Assembly: GCF_014490485.1 (NCBI RefSeq)
Contig: NZ_JACTVA010000010.1
Location: 1 to 64,000, forward strand
Direction: 5' to 3'
Length of the DNA stretch: 64,000 nucleotides
Source: Teichococcus aerophilus
Lineage (GTDB): Bacteria; Pseudomonadota; Alphaproteobacteria; Acetobacterales; Acetobacteraceae
Under the pieces are notes generated by a model. That model was given only the letters and a program-made list of their open reading frames with translations, made no database searches and was not told the origin of the DNA. Positions within the stretch are counted from its first letter, which is position 1. Each line of letters begins with the position of its first letter. Shown here piece by piece: positions 26,878 through 37,553 of the stretch. The position numbers and the translations under genes were made by a program.

Positions 26878-26881
<4 letters not shown>
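25712..26881 (-). CDS. P1-family (DmpA/S58-type) peptidase
   Basis: 389 residues. The start [26 protein letters not shown] and the later [20 protein letters not shown] are hallmarks of the DmpA/L-aminopeptidase family, N-terminal-nucleophile enzymes that self-cleave before the catalytic Ser/Thr. [24 protein letters not shown] is the conserved C-terminal helix. They release N-terminal residues from peptides or amides. The GTG at 26881 overlaps the alaS stop in a GTGA junction, implying coupling with alaS; the first ~35 residues are Gly/Pro-rich and a GTG at 26863 is possible. Confidence 0.88.
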
Positions 26882-29526
<2,645 letters not shown>

Positions 29527-29627
29527 ATTCCGTCGTTTCGCCCGAGAAGAGGGAAATTCGGGCGCTGACGTAGCGCGGATGGCCCAAGGCTGGGAAGCCC
29601 CGCCCGTTCCGCCCTATATGAAGGGCA

Positions 29628-31070
29628 ATGCCCCGCAAAGCCGCCCCCGTCGCCCAGGACGCCACGACCCCCGCCGGAAACGAGGACCTCTTCGCCCCGC
29701 CGCCCGGCGCCGCCGTGGCCCAGCTGGAGCGCCAGGGCCCCGACACCCGCCCCCTGGCGGACCGCCTCCGCCCCACCACCCTGGCCGAGGTCGCGGGCCA
29801 GGACCACCTGCTCGGCCCCGGCGCGCCCCTGGCCCGCATGGTCGCCGCCCGCGCCATCGCGTCCATGATCCTCTGGGGCCCGCCCGGCACCGGCAAGACC
29901 ACCATCGCCCGGCTGCTCGCCGGCGCCACGGACCTGCATTTCGAAGCCGTCTCCGCCATCCAGGGCGGCGTCGCCGACCTCCGCAAGGTGTTCGACGCCG
30001 CGAAGCTGCGCCGCCGCATTGGCCAGGGCACCCTGCTCTTCGTGGACGAGATCCACCGCTTCAACCGCGCCCAGCAGGACGCCTTCCTGCCCTATATCGA
30101 GGACGGCACCATCGTCCTCGTCGGCGCCACGACCGAGAACCCGTCCTTCGAGCTGAACGGCGCCATCCTCTCCCGCGTCCGCGTCCTCATCCTCAACGCG
30201 CTGGACGAACCGGCCCTCCGCACCCTCCTGTCCCGCGCCGAGGACCATCTCGGCGCCCCCCTCCCCGTCACCCCCGAAGCCCGCGACGCACTGATAGAAA
30301 TGTCCGGCGGCGACGGCCGCTACATGCTCAACATGGCCGAGCAGATCGCCACCCTCGCCGGCCACGGCGCCGCCGCCAGCCCGGCAACGGATGCGGGCGA
30401 AGACGGCGACGAAAGCGCCCCCCCGGCGGCGCTGGACATCCCCGCCATGGGCCAGCTCCTGCAACGCCGCATGCCCAGCCACGACAAGGCGGGCGACGGC
30501 CATTACGACTTGCTCAGCGCCTTCCACAAATCCCTGCGCGGCTCGGACCCACACGCGGCGCTCTACTACGCCGCCCGCATGGTCCATGCCGGGGAAGCGC
30601 CGGAAGCGGTGTTCCGCCGCCTCGCCTGCGCCGCCTCGGAAGATGTCGGCATGGCGGACCCGCAGGCCATGGTGCAGGTCCTCACCGCCTGGCAGGCCTT
30701 CGACCGTATCGGCTGGCCGGAAGGCCGCCTGTTCCTCGCCCAGGCCATCAACTACGTCGCCACCGCGCCCAAATCCAATGCCAGCTACAATGGCTGGAAC
30801 GCCGCCATGGCCGCCGCCCAGCGCAGCGCCCACATCCCACCGCCGATGAGCATCCTCAACGCCCCCACCAAGCTGATGAAGCAGATCGGCCGCCACGCCG
30901 GCTACCAGTACGACCACGACCACCCGGACGCCTTCTCCGGCCAGCAATTCCTGCCCGACGACCTCGCCGACGCCACCTTCTACGCCCCCAACGAACGCGG
31001 CTTCGAACGCGACATCCGCAAGCGCCTCGACTACTGGTCCACCCTCAAATCCCGCCGGCGGGAGGACTGA
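29628..31070 (+). CDS. rarA: Replication-associated recombination protein A (RarA/MgsA)
   Basis: 480-residue AAA+ ATPase related to clamp-loader subunits and eukaryotic WRNIP1. Walker A GPPGTGKT (84-91), Walker B LLFVDEIHRF (136-145), sensor 1 GATTENPSFELNGAILSR. The C-terminal tetramerisation region includes HYDLLSAFHKSLRGSDPHAALYY and YQYDHDHPDAFSGQQFLPDDL. It acts at stalled forks. The segment ~245-275 is an Asp/Glu/Ala insertion. Divergent from alaS; the rarA-crcB order with rluC further on is common in alphaproteobacteria. Confidence 0.95.
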   Translation: MPRKAAPVAQDATTPAGNEDLFAPPPGAAVAQLERQGPDTRPLADRLRPTTLAEVAGQDHLLGPGAPLARMVAARAIASMILWGPPGTGKTTIARLLAGATDLHFEAVSAIQGGVADLRKVFDAAKLRRRIGQGTLLFVDEIHRFNRAQQDAFLPYIEDGTIVLVGATTENPSFELNGAILSRVRVLILNALDEPALRTLLSRAEDHLGAPLPVTPEARDALIEMSGGDGRYMLNMAEQIATLAGHGAAASPATDAGEDGDESAPPAALDIPAMGQLLQRRMPSHDKAGDGHYDLLSAFHKSLRGSDPHAALYYAARMVHAGEAPEAVFRRLACAASEDVGMADPQAMVQVLTAWQAFDRIGWPEGRLFLAQAINYVATAPKSNASYNGWNAAMAAAQRSAHIPPPMSILNAPTKLMKQIGRHAGYQYDHDHPDAFSGQQFLPDDLADATFYAPNERGFERDIRKRLDYWSTLKSRRRED

Positions 31071-31178
31071 GCCCCGCCCGCTACCGGTGAACCTGAACGC
31101 CCGATGTCCAAGCTTTCATGCACCGCGCGCCGCCACCCGCGCGTTGAACAGGACACGGACAGCAGGAGACCCCGTCCC

Positions 31179-31433
31179 ATGCGTGCCATCCTCACCGCCG
31201 CCCTCCTCGCCACCGGCCTGGGCCTCGCCACAATCCCCGCGGAAGCCAAGACCGGCGGCTGCGTGCGCGATGGTGCCGTCGGCGCCGTCGCCGGCCATTT
31301 CGTCGGCCATGGCCACGCGGTCGCCGGTGCCGCCGCCGGCTGCGCGGTCGGCGTCCACCGCCGCCACGCCGCCGAACGCCGCCAGCAGCAGGACCAGCAG
31401 CCCCAGCCGAGCCAGGAGACGCCGGCCCACTAA
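31179..31433 (+). CDS. Small exported glycine-zipper protein
   Basis: 84 residues. Signal peptide MRAILTAALLATGLGLATIPAEA, mature Gly/Ala/His segment (GAVGAVAGHFVGHGHAVAG) with GxxxG pattern, and a Gln-rich tail. Resembles small 17-kDa-antigen/glycine-zipper periplasmic proteins. ATG at 31179 has AGGAG upstream. Function unknown. Confidence 0.72.
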   Translation: MRAILTAALLATGLGLATIPAEAKTGGCVRDGAVGAVAGHFVGHGHAVAGAAAGCAVGVHRRHAAERRQQQDQQPQPSQETPAH

Positions 31434-31532
31434 AACCACCACGGCCGGGGCCCCAGCCCAGGCCCACCCCACCATTTGCCCCGGCCCGCCCGCCGCGCCA
31501 CTCTCCCCGGCGCCACCACCGCGCAGGCCCGC

Positions 31533-31925
31533 ATGAACCCTTTCGCCCCCAGCCTCATCGCCCTCGTCGCCCTCGGCGGCGCCACCGGCTCGGTGCTGCG
31601 CTACGCCGCCGGCCTCTGGTGCGCCCACTGGTTCGGCACCGCGCTGCCCTGGGGCACGCTGGCGGTCAACGTCATCGGCAGCGCCGTCATCGGCCTGCTC
31701 GGCGGCCTCATCCTCGGCGGCCTGCAGCTCTCGCCGGAGATGCGCGTCTTCCTCATCACCGGCATCCTCGGCGGCTTCACCACCTTCTCCGCCTTCTCGC
31801 TCGATGTCGGCACGCTGTTCCTGCGCTCGCCCGCGCTGGGCGCCGGCTACCTCGCCCTCACCCTCGTCGGCGGCCTTGGCGCCTTCGCCCTCACCTTCGC
31901 CCTCGGCCGCACCCTCATGCACTGA
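31533..31925 (+). CDS. crcB: Fluoride channel CrcB/Fluc
   Basis: A 130-residue membrane protein with four predicted helices. GGATGSVLRY starts helix 1, NVIGSAVIGLLGGL is helix 2 with the conserved Asn, and GGFTTFSAFSLDVG in helix 3 holds the Phe-box and the Thr/Ser pore residues. It exports fluoride as a dual-topology dimer. ATG at 31533. No fluoride riboswitch was recognised in the 99 bp upstream. Confidence 0.94.
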   Translation: MNPFAPSLIALVALGGATGSVLRYAAGLWCAHWFGTALPWGTLAVNVIGSAVIGLLGGLILGGLQLSPEMRVFLITGILGGFTTFSAFSLDVGTLFLRSPALGAGYLALTLVGGLGAFALTFALGRTLMH

Positions 31926-31955
31926 AGCAGCCGCGCCACTTTTCTCGCGCCGCCC

Positions 31956-31982
31956 CGTCACACCCGCCCCCGCCATCTCGTC
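31956..31982 (+). promoter_or_regulatory. ECF41-type promoter
   Basis: CGTCACA (31956-31962), a 16-nt spacer, then CGTC (31979-31982). The published ECF41 consensus, as recalled, is TGTCACA-N16-CGTC, so this differs at one base. The -10 lies 30 bp before the AhpD-like start, and the ECF41 sigma gene lies just downstream of that gene. Confidence 0.75.
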
Positions 31983-32012
31983 TTACCGGCACACAACCAC
32001 GACGAGACCGCG

Positions 32013-32465
32013 ATGACCCAGAGACTGAACTACGCCAAAGCCGCGCCGGACCTGCTGCAAGCCATGTACGCGCTGGAAAAGGCCGTCGCCTCCTCCGGCC
32101 TGGACCACAGCCTGCTGGAACTGGTGAAGACCCGTGCCTCGCAGATCAACGGCTGCGCCTTCTGCATCGACATGCACACCAGGGACGCCCGCAAGGCCGG
32201 CGAGACCGAGGCCCGCCTCTACCTCCTCAACGCCTGGCGCGAAGCCCCGCACCACTACACCCCGAAGGAGCGCGCCGCCCTGGCCTGGACGGAGGCCCTG
32301 ACCCTCGTCGCCACCACCCACGCCCCGCAGGCGGATTACGACGCCCTGGCTCCGCATTTCGCGGATGCCGAGACAGTGGCCCTCACCCTGGCCATCACCA
32401 CCATCAACGCCTGGAACCGGCTCTCCATCGGCTTCGGCAGCGTCCCGCCCGCCCCGCGCGCCTGA
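32013..32465 (+). CDS. Carboxymuconolactone decarboxylase/AhpD-like protein
   Basis: 150 residues. The thiol motif NGCAFCIDMHTRDAR places Cys48, Cys51 and His55 as in AhpD-like peroxidase/reductase components. WREAPHYYTP-like and ERAALAWTEALTL segments match the group called alkylhydroperoxidase AhpD family. In the ECF41 system, genes of this kind (with oxidoreductases or epimerases) are the usual sigma target, and this gene has an ECF41-like promoter 30 bp upstream. A role in thiol-based peroxide or ROS defence is inferred. A strong hairpin terminator follows. Confidence 0.92.
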   Translation: MTQRLNYAKAAPDLLQAMYALEKAVASSGLDHSLLELVKTRASQINGCAFCIDMHTRDARKAGETEARLYLLNAWREAPHHYTPKERAALAWTEALTLVATTHAPQADYDALAPHFADAETVALTLAITTINAWNRLSIGFGSVPPAPRA

Positions 32466-32470
32466 CCACC

Positions 32471-32506
32471 TGGCCAGGGGCGCCGCCACACCCCCGCCCC
32501 TGGCCA
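32471..32506 (+). terminator. 12-bp hairpin after the AhpD-like gene
   Basis: TGGCCAGGGGCG (32471-32482) pairs perfectly with CGCCCCTGGCCA (32495-32506). It starts 5 bp after the stop codon. No T-tract. Confidence 0.6.
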
Positions 32507-32772
32507 TCCCACCCTGGCAAAAGCCACAACCCCACGCCCCGTCGCCGCCTTCATCCCCCCGCTTTCACCGCCCCAGCGTTTCACCAGCCCATCGTCCCAT
32601 CGGCCCAGCGCTCCACTGACCCAGCGCCTCACAAGTCAGAGGAATGTCCACCACCGCCAAACACGGCCATGGTCCAACCCGCTCCCCGCTTCACGCTGCC
32701 CACCTCAGCCACCCCCCCCCGTTGCCACCCCCCGGTTGCCACCCGCCCGAACACCCGCAAGGCCACCCCACC
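32507..32772. other. Leader of the ECF41 gene
   Basis: C-rich DNA without a supported gene (together with the terminator, ~300 bp from the AhpD-like stop). No second ECF41-type promoter was found in front of the sigma gene. Confidence 0.5.
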
Positions 32773-33684
32773 ATGCCGCCAGAGGCCCCGAACCCCGATC
32801 TCGACAGCTTCACCGCCGTCCGCCCGGACCTGGTCGGCCTCGCCTATCGCATGACCGGCTCCCTCGCGACGGCGGAGGACATCGCCCAGGACGCCTTCCT
32901 CCGCTGGCGCGCCACCCCGCGCGAGCAGATCGAGACCCCCCGCGCCTACCTGCTGAAAACCGCCGCCCGCCTCAGCCTGGACCACCTCAAATCCGCCCGG
33001 GTGCGGCGCGAACGCTATGTCGGTCCCTGGCTGCCCGAACCGGTGGTGGAAGATGCGGAAGCCCCGCAACAGGCCGCACTCGCCCGCGCCCAGGACGTCT
33101 CGGTGGCCATGCTGCTCACCCTGCAACGCCTCTCCCCGGCCGAGCGCGCGGTATTCATCCTGCACGACCTGTTCGACACCCCGTTCCCCGAGATCGCCGC
33201 CCTGCTCCGCCGCACGGAACCCGCCTGCCGCAAGCTCGCCAGCCGCGCCCGCAGCCACCTCGAACAGCACGAACCACGCTTCGCGGTGGATGACGCGGAA
33301 GCCACCCGCATCGCCACCGCCTTCCAGCGCGCCACCGCCGCCGGCGACCTCGCCACCCTGCGCGGCCTCCTGGCCGAGAACGCCAGCTTCCACTCCGATG
33401 GCGGCGGCATCCGCCCGGCAGCGCTCCGCGTCGTCACCGGCCTGGAGAAATGCCTGCGCCTGATCGCCGGCATCGCCCGCAAGCGCCCCGCCCCACCGCA
33501 GTTGCTCCACGCCGGCCGCATCAACGGCCTGCCCGGCTATGTCACGCTGGAACATGACGGCCTGCCCCAGACCACGGCGCTGGAGGTCGAGGACGGCCGC
33601 ATCACCGCCATCTACGTCATGCGCAACCCGGAAAAGCTGGAAGCCATCCGCCACCGCTTCCAGCAGCCCACCCCGCCCGCCTGA
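32773..33684 (+). CDS. ECF41-family RNA polymerase sigma factor (SigJ-like)
   Basis: 303 residues. Sigma-2 region ~10-75 (RPDLVGLAYRMTGSLATAEDIAQDAFLRW), sigma-4 ~105-160 (LQRLSPAERAVFILHDLFDTPFPEIAALL), and a C-terminal SnoaL-like domain (~175-295) that replaces an anti-sigma factor. ECF41 signatures are present: DGGG at 209-212 and NPEKL at 285-289 (usually NPDKL). The C-terminal domain modulates activity in cis. ATG at 32773 was chosen from an ORF open much further upstream. The adjacent AhpD-like gene with a matching promoter is the expected target. Confidence 0.94.
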   Translation: MPPEAPNPDLDSFTAVRPDLVGLAYRMTGSLATAEDIAQDAFLRWRATPREQIETPRAYLLKTAARLSLDHLKSARVRRERYVGPWLPEPVVEDAEAPQQAALARAQDVSVAMLLTLQRLSPAERAVFILHDLFDTPFPEIAALLRRTEPACRKLASRARSHLEQHEPRFAVDDAEATRIATAFQRATAAGDLATLRGLLAENASFHSDGGGIRPAALRVVTGLEKCLRLIAGIARKRPAPPQLLHAGRINGLPGYVTLEHDGLPQTTALEVEDGRITAIYVMRNPEKLEAIRHRFQQPTPPA

Positions 33685-34021
33685 CCCACGCATCCGTTCG
33701 CCATGGCCCGGCGGCACCAGAAACGCGAAGCAACCAGCCAGGCCAACACGCCAAACCACGCCCGCCGCTTCCCTCAGCGACGGGCATCCCCCCGCGCGTG
33801 ACCGTCCCGGGCCGAAGCAGCCGGAACCCGGATCACCAACCCGGCCCTGGAGCACGATGCGTCCACATCCGTTCATGCACCCTGCTCCATGCCTTTGCTT
33901 GATCGCGTGATTCAGGCTTCTCGGTGCTTCCACCTCACGCCATCACACTCCGGAGCATGATGCGTACCGTTCACGTACCCCGCTCCCTGCCTGTGTCTGG
34001 TCGCGCGATTCAGGCGTTTCC
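33685..34021. other. Convergent intergenic region with two tandem R2 repeats
   Basis: 337 bp between the ECF41 stop and the hydrolase stop. The right-hand ~170 bp consist of two head-to-tail R2 copies; the left part shows nothing recognisable. Confidence 0.7.
33850..33953 (-). repeat. R2 repeat, copy 3
   Basis: Best-preserved copy. On the minus strand it starts GTGATGGCGTGAGG, with CCTGAATCACGCG closing the first hairpin; the second hairpin has arms GGAGCAGGGTGCAT and ACGCATCGTGCTCC. Confidence 0.8.
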
Positions 34022-34027
34022 TCACGG
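33954..34027 (-). repeat. R2 repeat, copy 4, overlapping a stop codon
   Basis: Tandem to copy 3. On the minus strand GATGCCGTGAGG at its 5' end contains the TGA of the hydrolase gene (34022-34024), so the repeat forms the gene's 3' end. Second hairpin ends ACGCATCATGCTCC. Confidence 0.75.
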
Positions 34028-35983
34028 CATCAGCCGCGCCAGCTGCCCCTCCCGCGCCGCCCGCACGGCCGCCTCGGCATCCATCGGCAGCAACAGCCGC
34101 TCGGCCACCATGCGGCTCGCCGCCGCCTGCACCGCCGCCACATACGCCTCAGCCGTCGGGTACAACTCCTCCAGCGACGGCCTCGGGTCCCGCGCCGCCT
34201 CGCGCGCTGCCCGTGTCGCCGCCAGCGGAACCACGCCGCCCACCTGCGTGCACAGCTCCTGCGGCCCCTCGGCCCCCGCCTGCGCGTTCCAGCCGACATA
34301 GGTGGCCCGGGGCGCCGCGATCACCGGCAGCCGGATGCCGGAGATCATGTTGCCGTCCAGCCCTGCCCGCGGCAGGAAGATCGGGTAGCTCCCCCGCGCC
34401 ACCGGCACCGGCGCCGCGGTCTCGATCCGCTCGGCCCGCACATACTGCCCCCGGTAAGGCAGGCCCGGAATCTCCGGGTACACCGCCGCCGCCGGCACCA
34501 GCGTGCCCTGCGCCAGCATCGGGTAGCGGCTGGCGGGCGGCTCCACGCCATCGCGCATCCAGCGCTCCATCGCCACCAGCAGCGCGCGCAGCGCCGGCCC
34601 CTGGCTGATCGGGTTCAACGGCATCACGCAGGCCGGTGTCTGGCGGGAAGCCGCGTTCCACGGATTGCCATGCGGCGCACCCGCCACCGCGTAGGCCCGC
34701 ACATTCGCCGGCAGGTCGATATGCCGGCCCTGTGGGTCCGTCACCACCAGGCTGGCCTGGGAGCCCCAGAACTCGAACTCGGAATCCATCTGCATGACCA
34801 CGGGGCAGCTATTGGTCAGGCGGCAACGCAGCAGCAGCCCATCCCGCCGCCCGCTCAACGGGTCGTCCAGCACCTCGTAGGTGAAGGGGAATTGCAGCAC
34901 CGGGTACAGCCGGTCGTATTGCGGCCCCGGGTTGCGCCCCGGCTGGCCGAACCGCGCATTGGTGAAGCTGCGCCGCGCCCCGGGAATGATCGGCATCATC
35001 CCCTCGAAGACGATCCGCCCCGCCTCGTCCTCGTTCATGCCGTAATACAGCACGTCCCGCAGCACCCGCCCGGATTGCGAGATCCCGAACCCGATCGCCC
35101 GGTCCAGCCCGGACCGCCCATCGGCCGCCAGCGGGTTGGCCGCACCCCCTTCCCGCCGCAGGAAGCTGGAGACATCGCGGATCGCGGCCAGCGCCATGCC
35201 CGTCACCTTGGGGTCGCGCGCCGTGTAGGTCAGCTCATACAGCGCGCCCTCCGCCATCCCGGCCGGGCGGTCGATCTCGATGGTGTTGTCGTCGATGAAG
35301 CGGAAACTGCCTTCCGCCAGCGGCTGCCGCTCCTGGTCCGTGCGTGCCCGCACCGTCATGCGGGCGGAAGCGCGGTCGGCAACCGGGTAGCTCAGCACCG
35401 CGCGCTTCGGGCTCGCCGCGTCGGTGAAGGTGAACTCGTCGCGGGAAGGCCCGGTCACCCCCGCCGCCACCGGCAGGTCGATCCGCAGCAAACCTTGCCC
35501 GGCCGGCAGGTCATGCTGCCACCCGGCCCAGACCAGAGTGTAGCCCTGCTCCAGCAGGAAGCCGTTGCCGGCATCCTCCGCCCGCTCCAGCCGGATCGCC
35601 GGCGCCGCATCCGTATCCTGCGCCCAGCCGGTCACCAGCTTGCGCCCGCGGTTCAGCACCTCGAACAGCAGCGTGCCGTTGGTCTGCGCCGGGCGCAGGA
35701 TCACCACCTCCGTGGTCGCCTCCACCCGCCCCTCGGCATTGCGCGGCGCCCGGTCGAGATCGGCGATCACCGCATTGCGCGGGTCGGCCGGGTCCAGCGC
35801 GATCGTCGCCCGCGCCGTGATCTTCTCCGCCTGCCCCCCCCGCGCGCCAAACGCCCGTCCGCCCAGCGCCGCCGCCTCGCGGGAGAGCACCTCGAACCGC
35901 GTCACCTCCGCCAGGGCCGGGGCGGCGCAACCCAGCGCCCCCAGGGCCAGGGCCGAACCCAGATAGAGAGACTTCACCGACAT
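34022..35983 (-). CDS. Exported alpha/beta-hydrolase-domain protein (PF20091-like)
   Basis: 653 residues. Signal peptide VKSLYLGSALALGALGCAAPALAE. The large hydrolase-like body includes VVILRPAQTNGTLLFEVLNRGRK, then the probable nucleophile elbow GFGISQSGRVLRD, and MPIIPGARRSFTNARFGQPGR. This matches the family annotated alpha/beta hydrolase domain-containing protein, whose substrates are mostly unknown (ester or lactone hydrolysis expected). ATG at 35983 has GGAGGGA at ideal spacing; a second ATG six bases upstream does not. Its 3' end lies in an R2 repeat. A TetR-operator-like motif lies ~150 bp upstream. Confidence 0.85.
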   Translation of the reverse strand: MSVKSLYLGSALALGALGCAAPALAEVTRFEVLSREAAALGGRAFGARGGQAEKITARATIALDPADPRNAVIADLDRAPRNAEGRVEATTEVVILRPAQTNGTLLFEVLNRGRKLVTGWAQDTDAAPAIRLERAEDAGNGFLLEQGYTLVWAGWQHDLPAGQGLLRIDLPVAAGVTGPSRDEFTFTDAASPKRAVLSYPVADRASARMTVRARTDQERQPLAEGSFRFIDDNTIEIDRPAGMAEGALYELTYTARDPKVTGMALAAIRDVSSFLRREGGAANPLAADGRSGLDRAIGFGISQSGRVLRDVLYYGMNEDEAGRIVFEGMMPIIPGARRSFTNARFGQPGRNPGPQYDRLYPVLQFPFTYEVLDDPLSGRRDGLLLRCRLTNSCPVVMQMDSEFEFWGSQASLVVTDPQGRHIDLPANVRAYAVAGAPHGNPWNAASRQTPACVMPLNPISQGPALRALLVAMERWMRDGVEPPASRYPMLAQGTLVPAAAVYPEIPGLPYRGQYVRAERIETAAPVPVARGSYPIFLPRAGLDGNMISGIRLPVIAAPRATYVGWNAQAGAEGPQELCTQVGGVVPLAATRAAREAARDPRPSLEELYPTAEAYVAAVQAAASRMVAERLLLPMDAEAAVRAAREGQLARLMP

Positions 35984-36128
35984 CCCCATTCCCTCCGTTC
36001 TTGCTTCTTATGGCCGTCATCGCCCCGGCGGGTGTTCCCGTCCGGCACCGGCACCGCGAAGTTCGCGGGCAGACGCACCATCCTGCCACCCCGCGCCCGC
36101 CGCCACCGGAAAGCGGCCGCGGCGCTGA

Positions 36129-36142
36129 ACGTACCAGTTAGT
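36129..36142. promoter_or_regulatory. TetR-operator-like motif shared with 52528-52541
   Basis: ACGTACCAGTTAGT matches ACGTACTAGTTAGT at 52528-52541 in 13 of 14 positions. It lies upstream of the exported hydrolase gene (start 35983). Confidence 0.5.
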
Positions 36143-36250
36143 TAACAAGGAACGTCACACAGCCCGCCCCCGTCAACCACCTCCTCCTCGCTGCCGCCCA
36201 CACCCCGGCCCGCCGACGCCCCCGTGCCACGCAGCCCCGCCACCCGAAAA

Positions 36251-36264
36251 GAATATATTCCTTT
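36251..36264. promoter_or_regulatory. Palindromic AT-rich site at the 3' end of the AbrB gene
   Basis: GAATATATTCCTTT, identical to 36502-36515. It overlaps the stop codon region of the AbrB-type gene. Confidence 0.5.
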
Positions 36265-36463
36265 ACTTTGCCCGCGTCGCCGCGCTAACCTCCCCTCCAT
36301 CAACCGCCCGGCCCGCATCCGCCGCGCTGACCATCTTCCCAGGCCACAACAGCAACACTCCATCATGCACCTGCACGCGGAAATGCGTCGGCGCCCCTAG
36401 CGCCTCGACCACCGCCTTCGGCAGGGTCAGCTGGTTCTTGCTGGTCATCTTCGCCATCCGCAT
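36263..36463 (-). CDS. AbrB/MazE/SpoVT-fold DNA-binding protein
   Basis: 66 residues. The swapped-hairpin AbrB fold is seen in MAKMTSKNQLTLPKAVVEALGAPTHFRVQVHDGVLLLWP. The signature is T/S-x-K-N-Q-L-T-L-P-K. The ATG at 36463 follows GGAGG at good spacing. Such proteins are either antitoxins or stand-alone regulators; no toxin-like gene (PIN, MazF, RelE) follows on the same strand within 279 bp. Identical palindromic sequences lie at both ends of the gene and probably are its binding sites. Divergent from the rluC-like gene. Confidence 0.85.
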   Translation of the reverse strand: MRMAKMTSKNQLTLPKAVVEALGAPTHFRVQVHDGVLLLWPGKMVSAADAGRAVDGGEVSAATRAK

Positions 36464-36498
36464 CGCCGCGCCTCCACCCGGTAAGGAAGTAAGATAGT

Positions 36499-36514
36499 AA
36501 GGAATATATTCCTT
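36499..36514. promoter_or_regulatory. Perfect 16-bp palindrome upstream of the AbrB gene
   Basis: AAGGAATATATTCCTT, in the 105-bp divergent region between the AbrB-type and pseudouridine synthase genes; the core recurs at 36251-36264. Striking AT-rich island in ~70 % GC DNA. Confidence 0.65.
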
Positions 36515-36568
36515 TCCGTCAAGCGAATTTACCTCGACGCCGCGCGCCGCTCCGGCTAATCCGCGCGC

Positions 36569-37549
36569 ATGACCATCCAGCACCGCACTGTGCACGCGGC
36601 GGACGCCGACTCCCGGCTGGACCGCTGGTTCCGCCGCTATTTCCCGCAATTGACCCAGGGCGCGCTGCAGAAGCTGCTGCGCACCGGCCAGATCCGCGTG
36701 GATGGCAAGCGGGCCGAAGCCAATACCCGGCTCGATCGTGGCCAGGAAATCCGCATCCCCCCCATCCCCGAGGGCCCCGCCCCCGACATGGGTCCCAAAA
36801 TCCGCGAAGTGTCCCCCGAGGACGTCAAGATGCTGGAGCGCGCCATCCTCCACGTCGATGACAGCATCATCGCGCTGGACAAGCCCCACGGCCTCGCCGT
36901 GCAGGGCGGCCCCAACATCAAGCGCCACCTCGATGGCATGCTGGACGCGCTGCGCTTCGGCCACGAGGAACGCCCCCGCCTGGTCCACCGGCTGGACCGG
37001 GATACCTCCGGCGTCATCCTCCTGGCGCGGGACCAGCGCGCCGCCTCCTTCCTCGCCCGCGCCTTCCGCTCGCGCGATGCGAAGAAGACCTACTGGGCTA
37101 TCGTCGTCGGCCAGCCGCAGCACGAGGCCGGGCGTATCGACATGGCCCTGGCCAAGCAGGGCGGCGGCCCGATGGGCGAACGCGTCGTCCCCGCCGAAGG
37201 TAAGGACGGCGCCTTCGCCGTCACCGAGTACGTGACGCGCGACGTCGCCCGCCGCCACGCCTCCTGGCTGGAACTGCGCCCGCTGACGGGCCGGACCCAC
37301 CAGCTGCGCGTCCACTGCGCCAGCGCGCTGGAATGCCCCATCCTGGGCGACGGCAAGTACGGCGGCCAGGCCGCGCATCTGGAAGGCATGTCCCACAGCC
37401 TCCACCTGCACGCCCGCAACCTGAACATCCCGCACCCGGAAGGCGGCACGCTGGACGTCACCGCCCCCCTGCCGCCGCACATGCTGGAAAGCTTCGCCAC
37501 GCTGGGCTTCGACAAGCCGCGCAACGCGGCGCCCAAGCGCACGGCCTGA
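36569..37549 (+). CDS. RluA-family pseudouridine synthase (RluC-like)
   Basis: 326 residues. N-terminal S4 RNA-binding domain (SRLDRWFRRYFPQLTQGALQKLL, ~12-70) and catalytic domain with LVHRLDRDTSGVILLARD, whose Asp is the nucleophile. LRPLTGRTHQLRVHCASALECPILGDGKYGG completes the family pattern. RluC isomerises uridines 955, 2504 and 2580 of E. coli 23S rRNA; the target here is inferred. The AsmA-like gene starts 4 bp after its stop, probably in the same operon. Confidence 0.93.
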   Translation: MTIQHRTVHAADADSRLDRWFRRYFPQLTQGALQKLLRTGQIRVDGKRAEANTRLDRGQEIRIPPIPEGPAPDMGPKIREVSPEDVKMLERAILHVDDSIIALDKPHGLAVQGGPNIKRHLDGMLDALRFGHEERPRLVHRLDRDTSGVILLARDQRAASFLARAFRSRDAKKTYWAIVVGQPQHEAGRIDMALAKQGGGPMGERVVPAEGKDGAFAVTEYVTRDVARRHASWLELRPLTGRTHQLRVHCASALECPILGDGKYGGQAAHLEGMSHSLHLHARNLNIPHPEGGTLDVTAPLPPHMLESFATLGFDKPRNAAPKRTA

Positions 37550-37553
37550 CGCC

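Noticed and set aside
31434-31532. Fluoride riboswitch before crcB
   Set aside because: The conserved pseudoknot sequences were not found; the segment is just C-rich.
35990-36262. Toxin gene paired with the AbrB-type protein
   Set aside because: No ORF of toxin type with translation signals on the same strand.
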